In this document: one piece after another, positions 26,501-37,368 of the stretch | How positions within the stretch are numbered: the stretch's first letter is position 1 | How the letters are laid out: each line of letters opens with the position of its first letter | Origin: Muricea muricata | Taxonomy: Eukaryota > Cnidaria > Anthozoa > Malacalcyonacea > Plexauridae | DNA length: 64,000 nt | Reading direction: 5' to 3' | Assembly (NCBI GenBank): GCA_963855995.1 | Contig: OY979724.1 | Span: forward strand, 13,825,032-13,889,031 | Made by a program: the position numbers and the translations under genes | Notes under the pieces: generated by a model | Database searches by the model: none | Seen by the model: the letters and a program-made list of their open reading frames with translations, nothing else | Told to the model about the DNA's origin: nothing

Positions 26501-29310
26501 GACAGTTGAAAAAATTTTAGCAAAGAAGTTATATTGTCATTTTAAGTGATCTTCCCAACGTAATCTTAAAATAGGTGGAGAAAATTTCGTTTCATAGGCA
26601 CTTTAAAATCGTCCGTCTTTGTCAACAATAGTCCAATCCTTATGAAGCAATAAGCATGAAGCGATACTAACATCAATGAGTTTCTGCTTCTTGTCTCCGT
26701 CTTCAACAAGGTTTCGTGTGGAGATATTTAATCTTTGTAGATTATCACGAAATTCTTTCATACTTTGTTCCAACTGATTCAAATCTTCCTTGCTCTACAG
26801 AAATACAGATTATCATACAGTAAAGGCCTAGAAATCTTCATTGCCCAAAACATAATCCGAATATAATACGTTTCAAGAATGCGTAAAGAACGCAAATCAA
26901 ATCTTGAAAATGAACTTTTTAAGTTTTCATTCGTTTCAGTTAGTTGATAGAGTTAAAACGTTTGTTAGTTTAGTTTTTTTATTGTGTTTGCATGCATTTG
27001 TCATTTATTTATAATTCATTATTTAGATTTTAAATGGTACCTGAGCTGTCCATAGTAGATTTCCGTTCTTGAATTTCAGCTAATGTTATAGTTAGTAACT
27101 ATGGTTAGATTTTTTTACTTTCAATAATTAGTTTGATATTAACTTTGAAGTTTATCTATGTTTTAAAGCTTTAATGTTTTAAATTACAACATACTTGCAA
27201 TACAATCAATGTCATCATTTATCAATATTATCTACCTTATCCATCATCTCATCTTTCCAGTTTATCATGTTTTTCAGTTCTGTATTGATTTTATTCAGTT
27301 GCCTTATGAGATCATCAGGAAGTTCTGGAAATAAAAAAGATGTAATGGTTGTTTAGTTGTAGTCCTGATACAGTATCTAGAACTATAGGTAGTGTTGGTA
27401 GTGGAGTCAGAAACACACAAAAACCTGGGATCTTTCTGAAATGACAAACAGAATTTAATGTTTTGAGGGAAGGAGTTTGTCAGAAATTTAGTAGTGTTCC
27501 TGACAAACTATGTCTTTGCTTGAAACATCAAATTCCATATATATTGTTGTGAAAGATTCTAAGTATGCATATAATGTCAAGCTACACCTGAACTTCAATG
27601 ACAAAACTGACCTTGAGTTTTTCTTCTCAGTTCTTCCAAGTCATCCTTGTCAGCTTTTGTGGGCATTGTTTCCTAGGAGAACACAATTGAGGTGATATGG
27701 TTGCTTTCTTAGATGGGATATTACAGTTGAAGTGTTGATGAGTCAATCAACTTGTTGCTGAATTACTTGGTTACCCCAATTCACTAACCATATTCTTACC
27801 TGTAGTCCTTGAATATTATCAAGCACAGTTTCATGGCCATCTGCAATGCTACCAAGCTGCTTTATTGTGTCCAAGACTTGAAAACTGGGGCAAATCTCTT
27901 TTGTCATTGCTTTATCCGAATCAGCACTAGAACTGCCAGTTTTTAATGCTGATTCAAATTGTGGCCATTTCATACACAGGTCAAAATCTTTCTTTGTTGG
28001 CAACAGTTTAACTTTGTCATGCAGATTTTCCTGAAAACGTAGTTTGCTGCCATTAAACAGGATGTCACTCGCGTATACAATGTCTATTACTCAAACATTC
28101 AACTTACAACATCTTCCTGTAAATTTTTCATTCTTTTTATATCTTCATTACGATCTAAAAGTGTTTTTGAAAATTATTGATATGTGTAAGGGCAACAGTT
28201 TGTTTTAAGTCTACAAGTTACATTATTATAGATCCCTCTACAAAAGTTAAGGGAGCACACGCAACCCCATCTCCCCATGGTTGGTGAACATAACCCCACC
28301 CCCAATATGCTGACAATTTGTGTGAAAAAGTATGTCTTCTGGATTACCTGAATCCTCCAATCTTTCAAGTCTTTGGTTTAATTTTCTGTTGTTTTCCTCC
28401 ATCTAAACAGGATGGACCATTAAAATAGTTTAGCATGAGGAAGACACAGCAACAAGGATACCACATTGTCAGCAACATAACATTGTTACCTTTTCTCTTC
28501 AACTTACCTTTTTTAATGACTCAGACAAATCCCTGCCAAGATCTTTCATAGCACCAATTTCAGAAATGGCATGTTCCAAGAGTCCTGACAGCTAGAAACA
28601 TATCATAGAAACCAACATTCAAACAAAATGTAAAAAGTAGAAGGTTGAAGGAGTATGGTGGAAAGCAAGCTTTCTCAAAACGGGGGACAGACTTCCCTCC
28701 TCCCAACCCTCATCATCTCAAAATAGGATGTCAAAATACCCCGAGGCTAAAGGTGTCTAAGTGTCAGGAAATTGACTGCAAAAAGTCAATTTATCAATAG
28801 CAAATGTTTACATAATACACAAAGGACAGATTTTAGCTTTGCTCTGTTCAAACCACAAATTCCTACCTTTTCAATTGCATCTTCCGTCGCTGATAATCTT
28901 CTGTTTATATTAATAAACTGCCAAATGTCTCCAACTGATGGTTTGGACTCCTTCCCACGAATTCTGCTGACAATTTCACTATTACTCGGTAATTCGTCTA
29001 AAGCTTGCAATCTACTCTCCAAATTGATAACTTTCGCTTCTAAATCGAGTCCATTTAAACCTCTTGTAGTCTTCTCATTGTAGCTTTGTCGTTTCCCTTC
29101 GAAATCCTTTTTCGGTGCTGCGATACTATTTGTGCCATAGGAACCATTGAAGTCGCCATCATTTCGAAATTCCACAAGCTTATCTCCCACTCCTAAAGTC
29201 TTTATAATCTCAGCTAACACGCCGTGTAAAGCATTAAAATTAACGGCCCCAATTTCAGGAGTACCCAACGCTAAATTTAACAAATTATCGAGCTGTACTC
29301 CCGAAGACAT
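23562..29310 (-). CDS. QRICH2/C16orf96-type coiled-coil protein (DUF4795), flagellar candidate
   Basis: About 18 exons, roughly 660 residues. The first exon (29310-28867) carries a conserved N-terminal domain: NLLNLALGTPEIGAVNFNAL and HGVLAEIIKTLGV resemble QRICH2 and C16orf96, as does VGDIWQFININRRL. A long series of short heptad-rich exons follows (LSGLLEHAISEIGAM; NRKLNQRLERLEDS; VLDTIKQLGSIADG; KADKDDLEELRRKTQ; FRDNLQRLNISTRN; MERSIEDILNRLAGQ; DNEVDGKMDRMEIDPLKDYI), then the DUF4795 end with a zinc-like CxxC (VMFHCISCAKPVEAQPGM) near 24808-24747, PYAPYELEQLRQHARG, and a proline/serine tail ending SAVIR. QRICH2 is needed for sperm flagella in mammals; an axonemal or flagellar role here is inference, supported by an X-box-like site 66 bp upstream. 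Exon phases were not all checked. Confidence 0.8.
25880..26000 (+). repeat. Possible tRNA-derived SINE piece in QRICH2-like intron
   Basis: GCAAGTTCAATTCCGACC resembles a tRNA B box (GGTTCGANNCC) and is preceded by GAGCATTGGACCCATCC, which looks like a tRNA anticodon-arm remnant. No second copy was recognised. Weak call. Confidence 0.3.
26097..26610. repeat. 514-bp palindromic element in QRICH2-like intron
   Basis: The left arm (ACTTATGAAACGAAATTT ... AAGATCACTTAAATTGACAATATAACTTC) is matched by the complementary right arm (GAAGTTATATTGTCATTTTAAGTGATCTT ... AAATTTCGTTTCATAGGC, given here in parts). Arms are about 110 bp each around a 290-bp centre. MITE-like, no coding capacity. Each quoted part continues with mismatches. 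Confidence 0.85.
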
Positions 29311-29375
29311 TGTGCCTGAATCGTAAGGGAACTAATGTTACTGTATCTACCGTTGATGTCTATATGTACATGTGT

Positions 29376-29390
29376 GTTGTCCCTGGCAAC
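29376..29390 (-). promoter_or_regulatory. X-box-like RFX site upstream of the QRICH2-like gene
   Basis: On the minus strand GTTGCCAGGGACAAC: a perfect GTNRCC half-site, 3-base spacer, then GACAAC (one mismatch to RGYAAC). It is 66 bp upstream of the start codon, the usual place for ciliary X-boxes. Confidence 0.5.
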
Positions 29391-30342
29391 AATCATATAA
29401 CAAGCCATAAAGTCACTAACATAAAATATTGATGCTTTAATTTCATAACAACTGGTTCAAATATTTACCGCCACGACATCGGAAAAGCGTCCAATTTAAA
29501 CTCAGTTGAAAATATACACTTCAAATACTAATAATATAGTCAAACGATATCTAAAAAGCTCCACAAAATAATGAGTTGTGTAAGAGTTGTCGAAAATGAA
29601 TAGACATTTAGTTGATTGATTCTAAACTTGTAATTAGTATTTAGACCTTTCTCGCGATGCAATAAATCTATTCTAATGAAGATAATTTAAAAACTTTAAA
29701 AGCTTGCAACAAAAGAAGCTCTTTGGGACTGTTTCAGCGTCATTTATAAAATATGAATCAAGCATGCGTGACTAAAATTGTGCAGCATGATTCATTATAT
29801 TCAAATATCTCGTCTTGACAAAGAACGCCAGCCGTTTGTCTTTCAACATTTAATGAATTGTGTAATTACTGATGTCATAGACGATTTATTCACATATTTT
29901 TATATTTGGAAATATAACTGAAGCAATATACATGAGGTTTAGTAAGTGAGATATAATTTTGTGAGAGAAAGCCCTCTACAGGCTTCCCATAAAAAAGTCT
30001 TCCATGAGAATAACTCTTGAAAAGTGGACACTGTTTATTAACGCTCAATTCCAAGCATCACTTATATCATTTCCATTATTACCTTTCTATAAACCTGCCC
30101 ACGAAAGCACAATTGTCTTTCGCTACACAAAAATGCTGAAGAAGGTGTTGCTCAAGTCAGTTTTTATCAGCAGCGAGTTAATATATCCTGGTCCCCTTGC
30201 TTTTTAGCCATTTTCCGATGCTTGAAAAATCACTATTTAGTGGACATCCACCTCTCCTACAAATCCCACGTAATCCACTCAACAGGCTATCATGATTGTT
30301 ATCTTTCCGTGTGAAGTTCCACTCAATTATTTTATCTTTTCT
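29391..30342. other. Intergenic between QRICH2-like 5' end and RRS1 3' end
   Basis: About 950 bp, A+T-rich. I see no gene, RNA or member of the repeat families noted elsewhere. Confidence 0.5.
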
Positions 30343-33300
30343 TTATTTTACCTTTTCGTTTACCTCCTGATTCCCAGCAGCTTGTTTCCCGCTATTTTCT
30401 TTCCTTTTGGAGCTACTTACTTTCTGCCTTTTATTTACCTTCTTGTCGTCATTTGAAGTTCTAAACAAAGCAACAATAGACTACAGTCACATCAGAGGGG
30501 CGAAATTTGGACGTTTTAGCGATTTCGCCGTGTTAGGCGATCTTGTGTTTTTGTGTGCTTTTGACTGTATCGACACTGACAACGTTAGTTCGAGAAATAT
30601 AATTGCTGTATCTCAATTCCGTATTACCTCAGTTGGGATGTGTCTGTCTTAGCCTTATGGGACACGCTAAAATCTTCCACCATGGTTACACAAACACTTA
30701 GTAAGTAAGGCTTGCTTCGTTCTTCCTGCTTCCTATTTAAAAGTAGAGCTTATCTAAGCACTTACTTCGTCTGTTCAAAATTAATGTGTTGATTTGTCGC
30801 TTTCTTCACGTTCAATGTCGGTTGTTTGCCAATTTTTCCCAGCAGCTCTAAGTTCCGTTGTTTCTCCGCTTTCAAATCCCCCACGGCAGGTTGAAACTTG
30901 TATAAGAAAATGTTAGCTTGGAGGATTGTGTTTTACAAAAATTATAGTAATATTGCAATTGCCAGCATAAGAAAGTGTTAATGATCAATGGACCATTCCC
31001 CTATTCCACAAACTTTTAAATTCGGAAAATCGATCAATTAACACAGCTGAAAAGAGCATCCTGAATTTCAAACAATTGTCAAGTTTGGTTGCAAAATATT
31101 GTAAAATGTGGAAAATATAGTCCTGTAAAGTGGGAGAATTTTGCACACTTTTGTATTACGAACGGAAAAGCGTTACCACTATGTAGAAATGTGGTAACAC
31201 CTTTTCCCGCGTAATATAAAAGTATGCAAAATTCGCAAGCTTTACATTACTATATTTTCGACATTTTACAATATTTTGCAACCAAACCCACAATTTCACT
31301 AATTTTAGGAGGCTCTTTCCAGCTGTGCTAAATTTGCTTTCGAATTTAAAAGTTTGTCGAATTGAGGAATGGTCCGTACCAGAAAAAAGAAATACGCTAC
31401 CTTTCGTTTTGTACCAGACTTTTTTGAAACTGTTTCATTTTGCTAAAAACAAAGAAATTTCATGAAGATCTTCACTGTATTTCATAAAAGACACAACGAT
31501 AAAAACGAACCAATTTCGGAGTGAATTTTCCCATGGACGCAGTTGACACTCTAGCCGCGTTTATTGTAGCCTTGACCTGTGAAAAAAAAAACGGGGAAAT
31601 TAGTTTCAAAGTTGTCTATTTGCTGCTTTGTTTTGTATGAAAATTATACCTGATTTCGAGTGACTTTCTGTGAGGGAGCTAGCTCATTTCCTTCTGTAAA
31701 ATATAAGGTATCTCTATTAATAGAAGGTGGTGGGGGGGGGGGGGAGGGGGAGGGGGAATGCTATCCATCATTTAGCTCTTCATACTTGTCATTTTCTGTG
31801 ATCTTCCAATATTTCTTAATCTTTGAAATTCATTTTTCGACACTCTTTCTTTCTTCTCTTGTTCGCGTTTTAAGAATTGGTCTTCATACGGATCTACGGC
31901 ACAAAGAACACACCTCAGAAACTTTCTGACAGCTCAAAGGTACAACAAGAAATGATTATTGAGGTGTTCATACCTGCATTTGCAGGAACTTCAATCAGCC
32001 AGTCTTTGGTTTTATCCTTGCCACGTTTGAAGCCCCATCTTGGTTTCCAAGACTATAACAACCAGCACAGCTTTATCACACTGCACTTTAACTTGGTTGG
32101 GGGGGGGGGGCTATGATGCCCACAAAATGAGCTATTAACTTTGTCAGAGCACAATACACACAACATTCCAATTTGCAACAGATCACTTACTTGACTTGTT
32201 TCATCCCATATCATTCGGCCTCTTTTCTGTTTTTGTATTCCCTAGTTCAGACAACAATATTACATTGTCAGTTGCAAAGCAAAGAAGGCTTTCTTCATAC
32301 ACAACCACAATTTTTCTGTACCAGTAAGTATTAAGAGTCTCTCACCTTTCTTTTTGCAAACTCTTGCCATTTTGTGAGCGGTTTGGGCTTAGGAATCTAT
32401 ATTGAACAATATTTATATGCGACTAACTTATATGATAACACAGTACAGTTTTACAAGTTAATGTTAATGTTAAGTTAAGGGGCTTACTGGTTTCTCACGT
32501 GGAAGCACAGTGTTCGCTTCTGGCAGCTGAAAAACAATGGTAATTATTTTATACAATAGCACCACCATCATTATGAAAAATGTTCAAGCCAAAATATCAA
32601 TGGATAGTACCTTGACCAAGACAATATTTTCAGACTTTTCAATTGGTAACTAAAAGCAAAGCAGGCAAACAATCCAGATTGGAAAATGTGAATTTGCTTG
32701 CAGCTACAGTACAATGATGAGCAAGTCACTTGCTCCAGACATGCAGGCCACTTGTTTTAACACAGATACACAATTAGACACAGTGGTAGTGTGTTTATTG
32801 ATAGAGTCATGTGGTGCTTGATGAGTTTCTTTTGAAATAAATTGGATAGTTACACCCGTGAATCAACTTGGCATATCACAACATGCATGCTTCCTAACTC
32901 TCACCTATTTTGCGTCTAGCCACAGTTCAAACCTAGCATCTGCATGCAGCAATGGGAAGAAAACATCAGGCATGTTTTCAAACCTGGCAAGACATTCATC
33001 TTTAAATGATGCTAACTATCCAAGCAGCTTTGATTGGAAAGTTTGCACTGCATTGCCAATATCTATTTTAATGTCTTCTGCATATTTTCTACTAAATTTC
33101 ATAAATCTCAGGCCCACACATTTCCAGGCTGACCTTTCTCTCTGACCAAACAGCAAAAATTGCCTCTGATCACCAGATTTTTCTGTAGTGACTCAGAGTT
33201 TCATCGGCTGCACATTGATTTGAAACCTTTTATGATTGATTTTATTTGAAACAGCGAAGTGGTGGAGGATGTCAATTATTTACCTTCCAAATTGCGTTGA

Positions 33301-33645
33301 AAAGAAATTGCGTGTTGTCTCTGGCAATCGTCTTCAGAATTTCTCCCTTTTCTTTTCTGGAAATATTATTTACACATTCTAAGTTAAACTACATCTGCCT
33401 GAGACAGCCAGAGGGTATTTCATTACCACGTGTAGAAGAATTCAATAATGACTTAAACAGTGAACTCACTTGAAATACTTGCATTCAATAAGATTTATAT
33501 CAGTAACCAAAAGGTTTCCAAGATCAGTTTCTGGTTCTATCAGTTTTTTCACTTCTGTACTCTTGTATTTGGTTTCATTCTTACTTTCAGCAGCAGAAAT
33601 AATCTCTTCTATATTTATTGCGCTTTTTTCATTATCGACCGCCAT
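30343..33645 (-). CDS. RRS1: Ribosome biogenesis regulatory protein RRS1 homologue
   Basis: About 13 short exons give roughly 340 residues. RRS1 acts in the nucleolus with RPF2 to load the 5S RNP into the pre-60S subunit. Family landmarks in order: TDLGNLLVTDIN (exon 1, start at 33645); IARDNTQFLFNAIWK (33363-33277); LPREKP (about 32490); PKPLTKWQEFAKRK (about 32345); GRMIWDETSQ (about 32190); PRWGFKRGKDKTKDWLIEVP (about 32055-31975); DPYEDQFLKREQEKKERVSK (about 31880-31775); NAARVSTASMGKFTPKL (31577-31516); FQPAVGDLKAEKQRNLELLG and NVKKATNQ (about 30895-30773); then a lysine-rich tail ending NEKVK and TAA. The order and motifs match vertebrate RRS1. In many animals this gene has few introns; here it is strongly split. 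Confidence 0.92.
30990..31375. repeat. 386-bp palindromic MITE-like element in RRS1 intron
   Basis: Ends GGACCATTCC and GGAATGGTCC are perfect inverted copies. The arms continue inward with high complementarity (TTGGTTGCAAAATATTGTAA against TTACAATATTTTGCAACCAA; TTTTGCACACTTTTGTATTA against TAATATAAAAGTATGCAAAA) to a small centre near 31180. A diverged relative lies at 10150-10395. Confidence 0.9.
31727..31757. repeat. G-tract (purine run) in RRS1 intron
   Basis: About 30 bases of almost only G with a few A. On the plus strand it could form a G-quadruplex; on the transcribed minus strand it is a C-rich stretch just downstream of an exon. Confidence 0.7.
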
Positions 33646-33832
33646 ATTGTATTATTACCGCCGGAGTCTGGGGATAAACTTGATAATCCGTATTTAATTT
33701 GGTATTTAATCTAATCTAAACTCTACTTAAATCTAGATCCCCGGTCAATGATAATAATATCGGACGGGGTTCACGCCCAAAACTACACTAATATCTAATC
33801 TTAAGCCACTAACCATCGTTATCTTTACCATA

Positions 33833-33990
33833 ACTGGTGTTACTCTAGTCTATACCCACACAAAGAAAGCTGAAAATATGCCTGGCTAGCTTTTCAAAAC
33901 TCGTAGGTCCAATTCCTATCGTCCTCGTGCATATTTTCCAGCCTGCCCCGTGTGGCTACAGACTGAGAATAACACCACAAACATCACTAA
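33833..33990 (-). repeat. SINE-like element (copy 2)
   Basis: On the plus strand it shows CAAAACTCGTAGGTCCAATT (a tRNA B-box-like GGTCCAATTCCT in context), GCATATTTTCCAGCCTGCC, GTGTGGCTACAGACTGAGAA and TAACACCACAAACATC. The same block order is seen at 8996-9115. Outer parts (GTGTTACTCTAGTCTATACCC on the left) mirror the right end, so it may be a composite or foldback form. Confidence 0.6.
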
Positions 33991-34832
33991 TTGCTAAGCT
34001 TGAGTTTTTGGGTTTGTTTGGAACTGGTTGTAAACACACAGCAAGGAAGCTCCTGAACCTAATTCCAAGACCTAGGTCTGATACAATGGTATCTCCACAG
34101 AGTAGAGCAATCTTGCAGGTGGATTTCTTAAAAGCAGACGTGACAAAAAAACAGCAATGAAAAACTTGACACCAGCAAATCAACAGTTTCTTTATCAGTA
34201 CGGACGCGCGCAGGAACAGGTTCTGTTATTGAAAGAAGCAGGTTTGAGAAATGGAAATACTACAATGGAATTATACAAAATCGCAATTTCTAATCTATAA
34301 TACAATCGTTGTTGATCACAATCACATAATGTTGTGAGTTGATTATGCCAGACTGTTGAGGTAAGATAATTTTCACAAATTATATAAGAATTAAGATGAG
34401 AAATTCATAATGACAAATCACTGCCAGCCTTAGTCTTAGGGCTACTGACAAAAAAAAATATATAACTACTTAAGCCCTCTCTCAATCGTGCGAGAATCGA
34501 AGAAATCATAGAATCAAGAGATCTAATCAAAGCGATCGTTTGATTTGCAAGTTGTTAAAAAAACGCTTCGTTTATCACTTGATTGCAATCTGGACCGTCA
34601 TCAAGCTTATTACTATATTATTATTGATTATAAATTATAAATACATGAAGAAGATAAGTCTTAATTACCACGCATTTACATATTTACACAGTGCAAAATA
34701 TTATCGATAAAAATACATCATGGAATAAAACTATCACTACATAGCTAAATATAGTTTAAACATTAAAATAATGTTTTGAAATTACGGTCATGAAGTCAAG
34801 TTAAAACTTATTGCTAATAAGATCACAAACTT

Positions 34833-34975
34833 GCCGGTTGTATAAAACTCTTAATCACTTTTTAATCACTGTTTCGTAGTTAAATAGTGATTAAGTACAA
34901 AATTCGTTGTTCTGATTGGTTGACGTTTCTACTAATCATAGTTAACTTTAATCACTTTTTTATACAACCGACCCT
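34833..34975. repeat. MITE-like element with GCCGGTTGTATAAAA ends
   Basis: GCCGGTTGTATAAAACTC at the left and TTTTTATACAACCGACCCT at the right are inverted repeats; TTAATCACT is also mirrored inside. 143 bp. End sequence relates it to 20152-20390. Confidence 0.85.
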
Positions 34976-35078
34976 GTACATTACATCCGACTATGTACAT
35001 TGCATCAGACTGTGATTATAACAATTCACAGCATGCGCTAATGGACTGTTCTTAAATCTTTCTGTTTCAAATTTAAAA

Positions 35079-36513
35079 TTATAGGGCATATTGACATTCC
35101 ACATTCTCTCTTCGTCTGATTTCTCCAACGCGTTCCGGAAGTAGATTGTGAATACGGTGCTGGTGATCAGACATACTTACAATCAAATCAATGCAATGTT
35201 TCTCGCATCTTTCTCTCAAAGTTTTCATGTTGAGTTGATTTAAGGCTTCAATATAACAACACCCCATACTTTTTAAAAACTTTAGGAAAAAAAGCCGCTT
35301 CCTTTCTTTTTTAATGATACAGTCAGTGTTTACTATTCCATTTGAGATTGTCATCAAGCCATACACCTAGCAGTTTAAAGGAAGAGACTTGTTCGATTTC
35401 TAACTCACATAGGTTAATAGTTTTGATTATAGTTTTCTTAACACGAAAGTCAAAAATAGTTTCTTTTGTTTTCTTAACGTTCAAGACCATTCTTTGCTCA
35501 CAACAAAATGATAATATTCTTTGGATATTAAGTTCCGTATGTTTCCAATTGATTAGTTTGGTTGATTGGCAACATTCAATATTTCGAAAGCGTTGTATCA
35601 TTTATGAACATTGATACTGACTCTGAATTAGTTGAATTATCAGTCACTGCAACATCAGGAAGACAATTGATCTTAGTAATAAAAGAAAACGTACCTACTT
35701 TGCTTCCTTGAGGCACTCTAGCGTTTATGGTAAGGAAACTAGACAGCTGCCCATCAAATTAAACTTTTTGTTGACGTTGGAAAAGATATGATGCTAACCA
35801 GGGTATTAAGACAGGCCTTACAGCCATTATTTGGAAATAGACAATAGAATGTTATGATCTTTAAGATCAAACGCTTTGGTGAAGTCTAAGAATATAACAC
35901 GAATTACTGCGTCAGGATTTTCCATGGCTAAATACCAATTATGGAGCATTTCAAATAGTGTCAACAACGGTGATGATCCAGAAATCCCTTCAAATTGTCT
36001 TGTACTTATATCGTCTTCAGCATCTTCCAACATGCGTTCAAGCGCATAACTTCCTTGTGTTTTGGAAGATACTTGTGATTGCTATGGGTCTTGAATTCTC
36101 AATAACTGTACAAGGTTTACATTTCAGGGTTGCATGGGGTTAGGTTGTAAGGTCTCCAAATGTCACTAAAACGTTTCTCACGAAAGGAGGAAGTGATAAT
36201 GTCGGTAAGGGAAATAAAAAATTCTTTCGCGAGTCCTTTTAATAATGTTTAATGGTGGATCAAAATGACCTGGAGATTTGTACGTATTAATCTCATGAAG
36301 CTTCTTACAGACAGAGTTCCTTAATACAGTGGGAAGTTCCAAATCACTACCTACGAGATGGTGCTCGTGAATTTTACTGTAACGTTTTGTTAGGTTGACA
36401 AAATACTCATTGATCTTTTCAGCTGCATTCTGTGATGATGAAGGTTCTCCATTTTCAGAGTTTAAAAGAAAGACTTTATTCTTACTTTTGGAGTAGCCCA
36501 GTTTTTTAACCAC
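35079..36513 (-). mobile_element. Dead LINE (non-LTR retrotransposon), reverse transcriptase remnants
   Basis: Minus-strand reading frames in order resemble parts of a CR1/Jockey-type reverse transcriptase: the segment with NAAEKINEYFVNLTKRYSKI and EINTYKSPGHFDPPLNIIK (about 36513-36240); GSSPLLTLFEMLHNWYLAME with VIRVIFLDFTKAFDLKDHN (about 36000-35830), the conserved D-[FY]-[ST]-KAFD block; RMVLNVKKTKETIFDFR and VSSFKLLGVWLDDNLKWNSK (about 35500-35325); and a degenerate C-terminus to 35079. Frames are interrupted by stops and shifts, and the catalytic [YF]xDD block is not found between segments, so the copy is inactive. No endonuclease region is seen upstream. Confidence 0.85.
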
Positions 36514-36951
36514 ATTCCAGCACGATTTGGTTCTTAATGGTTTATCTTATTATACTATCATTATTATATTTAGTTATTGTTACAACCACAGTTAAATCTC
36601 ACTTGATCTCATAAAAAATTTAAACTTTAATTTCTAAGAGAAGTAATTAAGCTACCCGTCTGTTGAGTGAACCCTACAAACATCGCGCTACAAATAAGCT
36701 TCACAACTTTACATTTGAATAAAGACCAGTTGCTCATATTATAACTACTACATAAAATACGGCTGGTGTGTTCAATCTTCTTTCTGAAATATTCATTGTC
36801 CGACATTTGATGCTATTTAAAATTATTTTTGTATTTTTATATAGTAGCTACACAGGAGCTGCCCTGGGACATTCACTATGTTGTCAATTAGCGTACGTTA
36901 TTCTCTCTAATCATATTATATAACAATATAACATTAAGCATGTGCTGGGGC

Positions 36952-37192
36952 CAGTTGTTCAAAAGCCGTTAAACTTAGCCCCAGGCTAACCTAAAATTTA
37001 AAAAAAATTTTCCAGCTGTTTTGCTAAAAACTTGAAAACTCCTTCAGACATCTTGTCTTGTCTGAATCAATAGCAGTTTTTGTTTCTACAGTTTTAAAAT
37101 AAACAAATGCGCAGAAATACAGAAACTTAAACAGTGGTTTAACTGTTAACCAGAGTTAACGCTAACCTAGCTCTGACCAACTGGACCCGAAC
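36952..37192. repeat. MITE-like element with GGGGCCAGTTG ends
   Basis: Left end GGGGCCAGTTGTTCAAAAGC; right end CTGACCAACTGGACCC, an imperfect inverted copy. About 240 bp. It ends about 175 bp before the DUF229 start. Confidence 0.7.
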
Positions 37193-37368
37193 TATAAAAC
37201 TACTTTATTAAATGTTTCTTTACCAAGATAAAATGTTGGACATACTATTGGAATCCTAAACTTCAGTAACAATAGACGATATGCAGATCTAAATAATTTA
37301 AAAGAATAATTTTGTTAAAATTTGTGCAACATTTTCGTCTTCAGAAAAGGGTGAAACTTTTCATCGCT

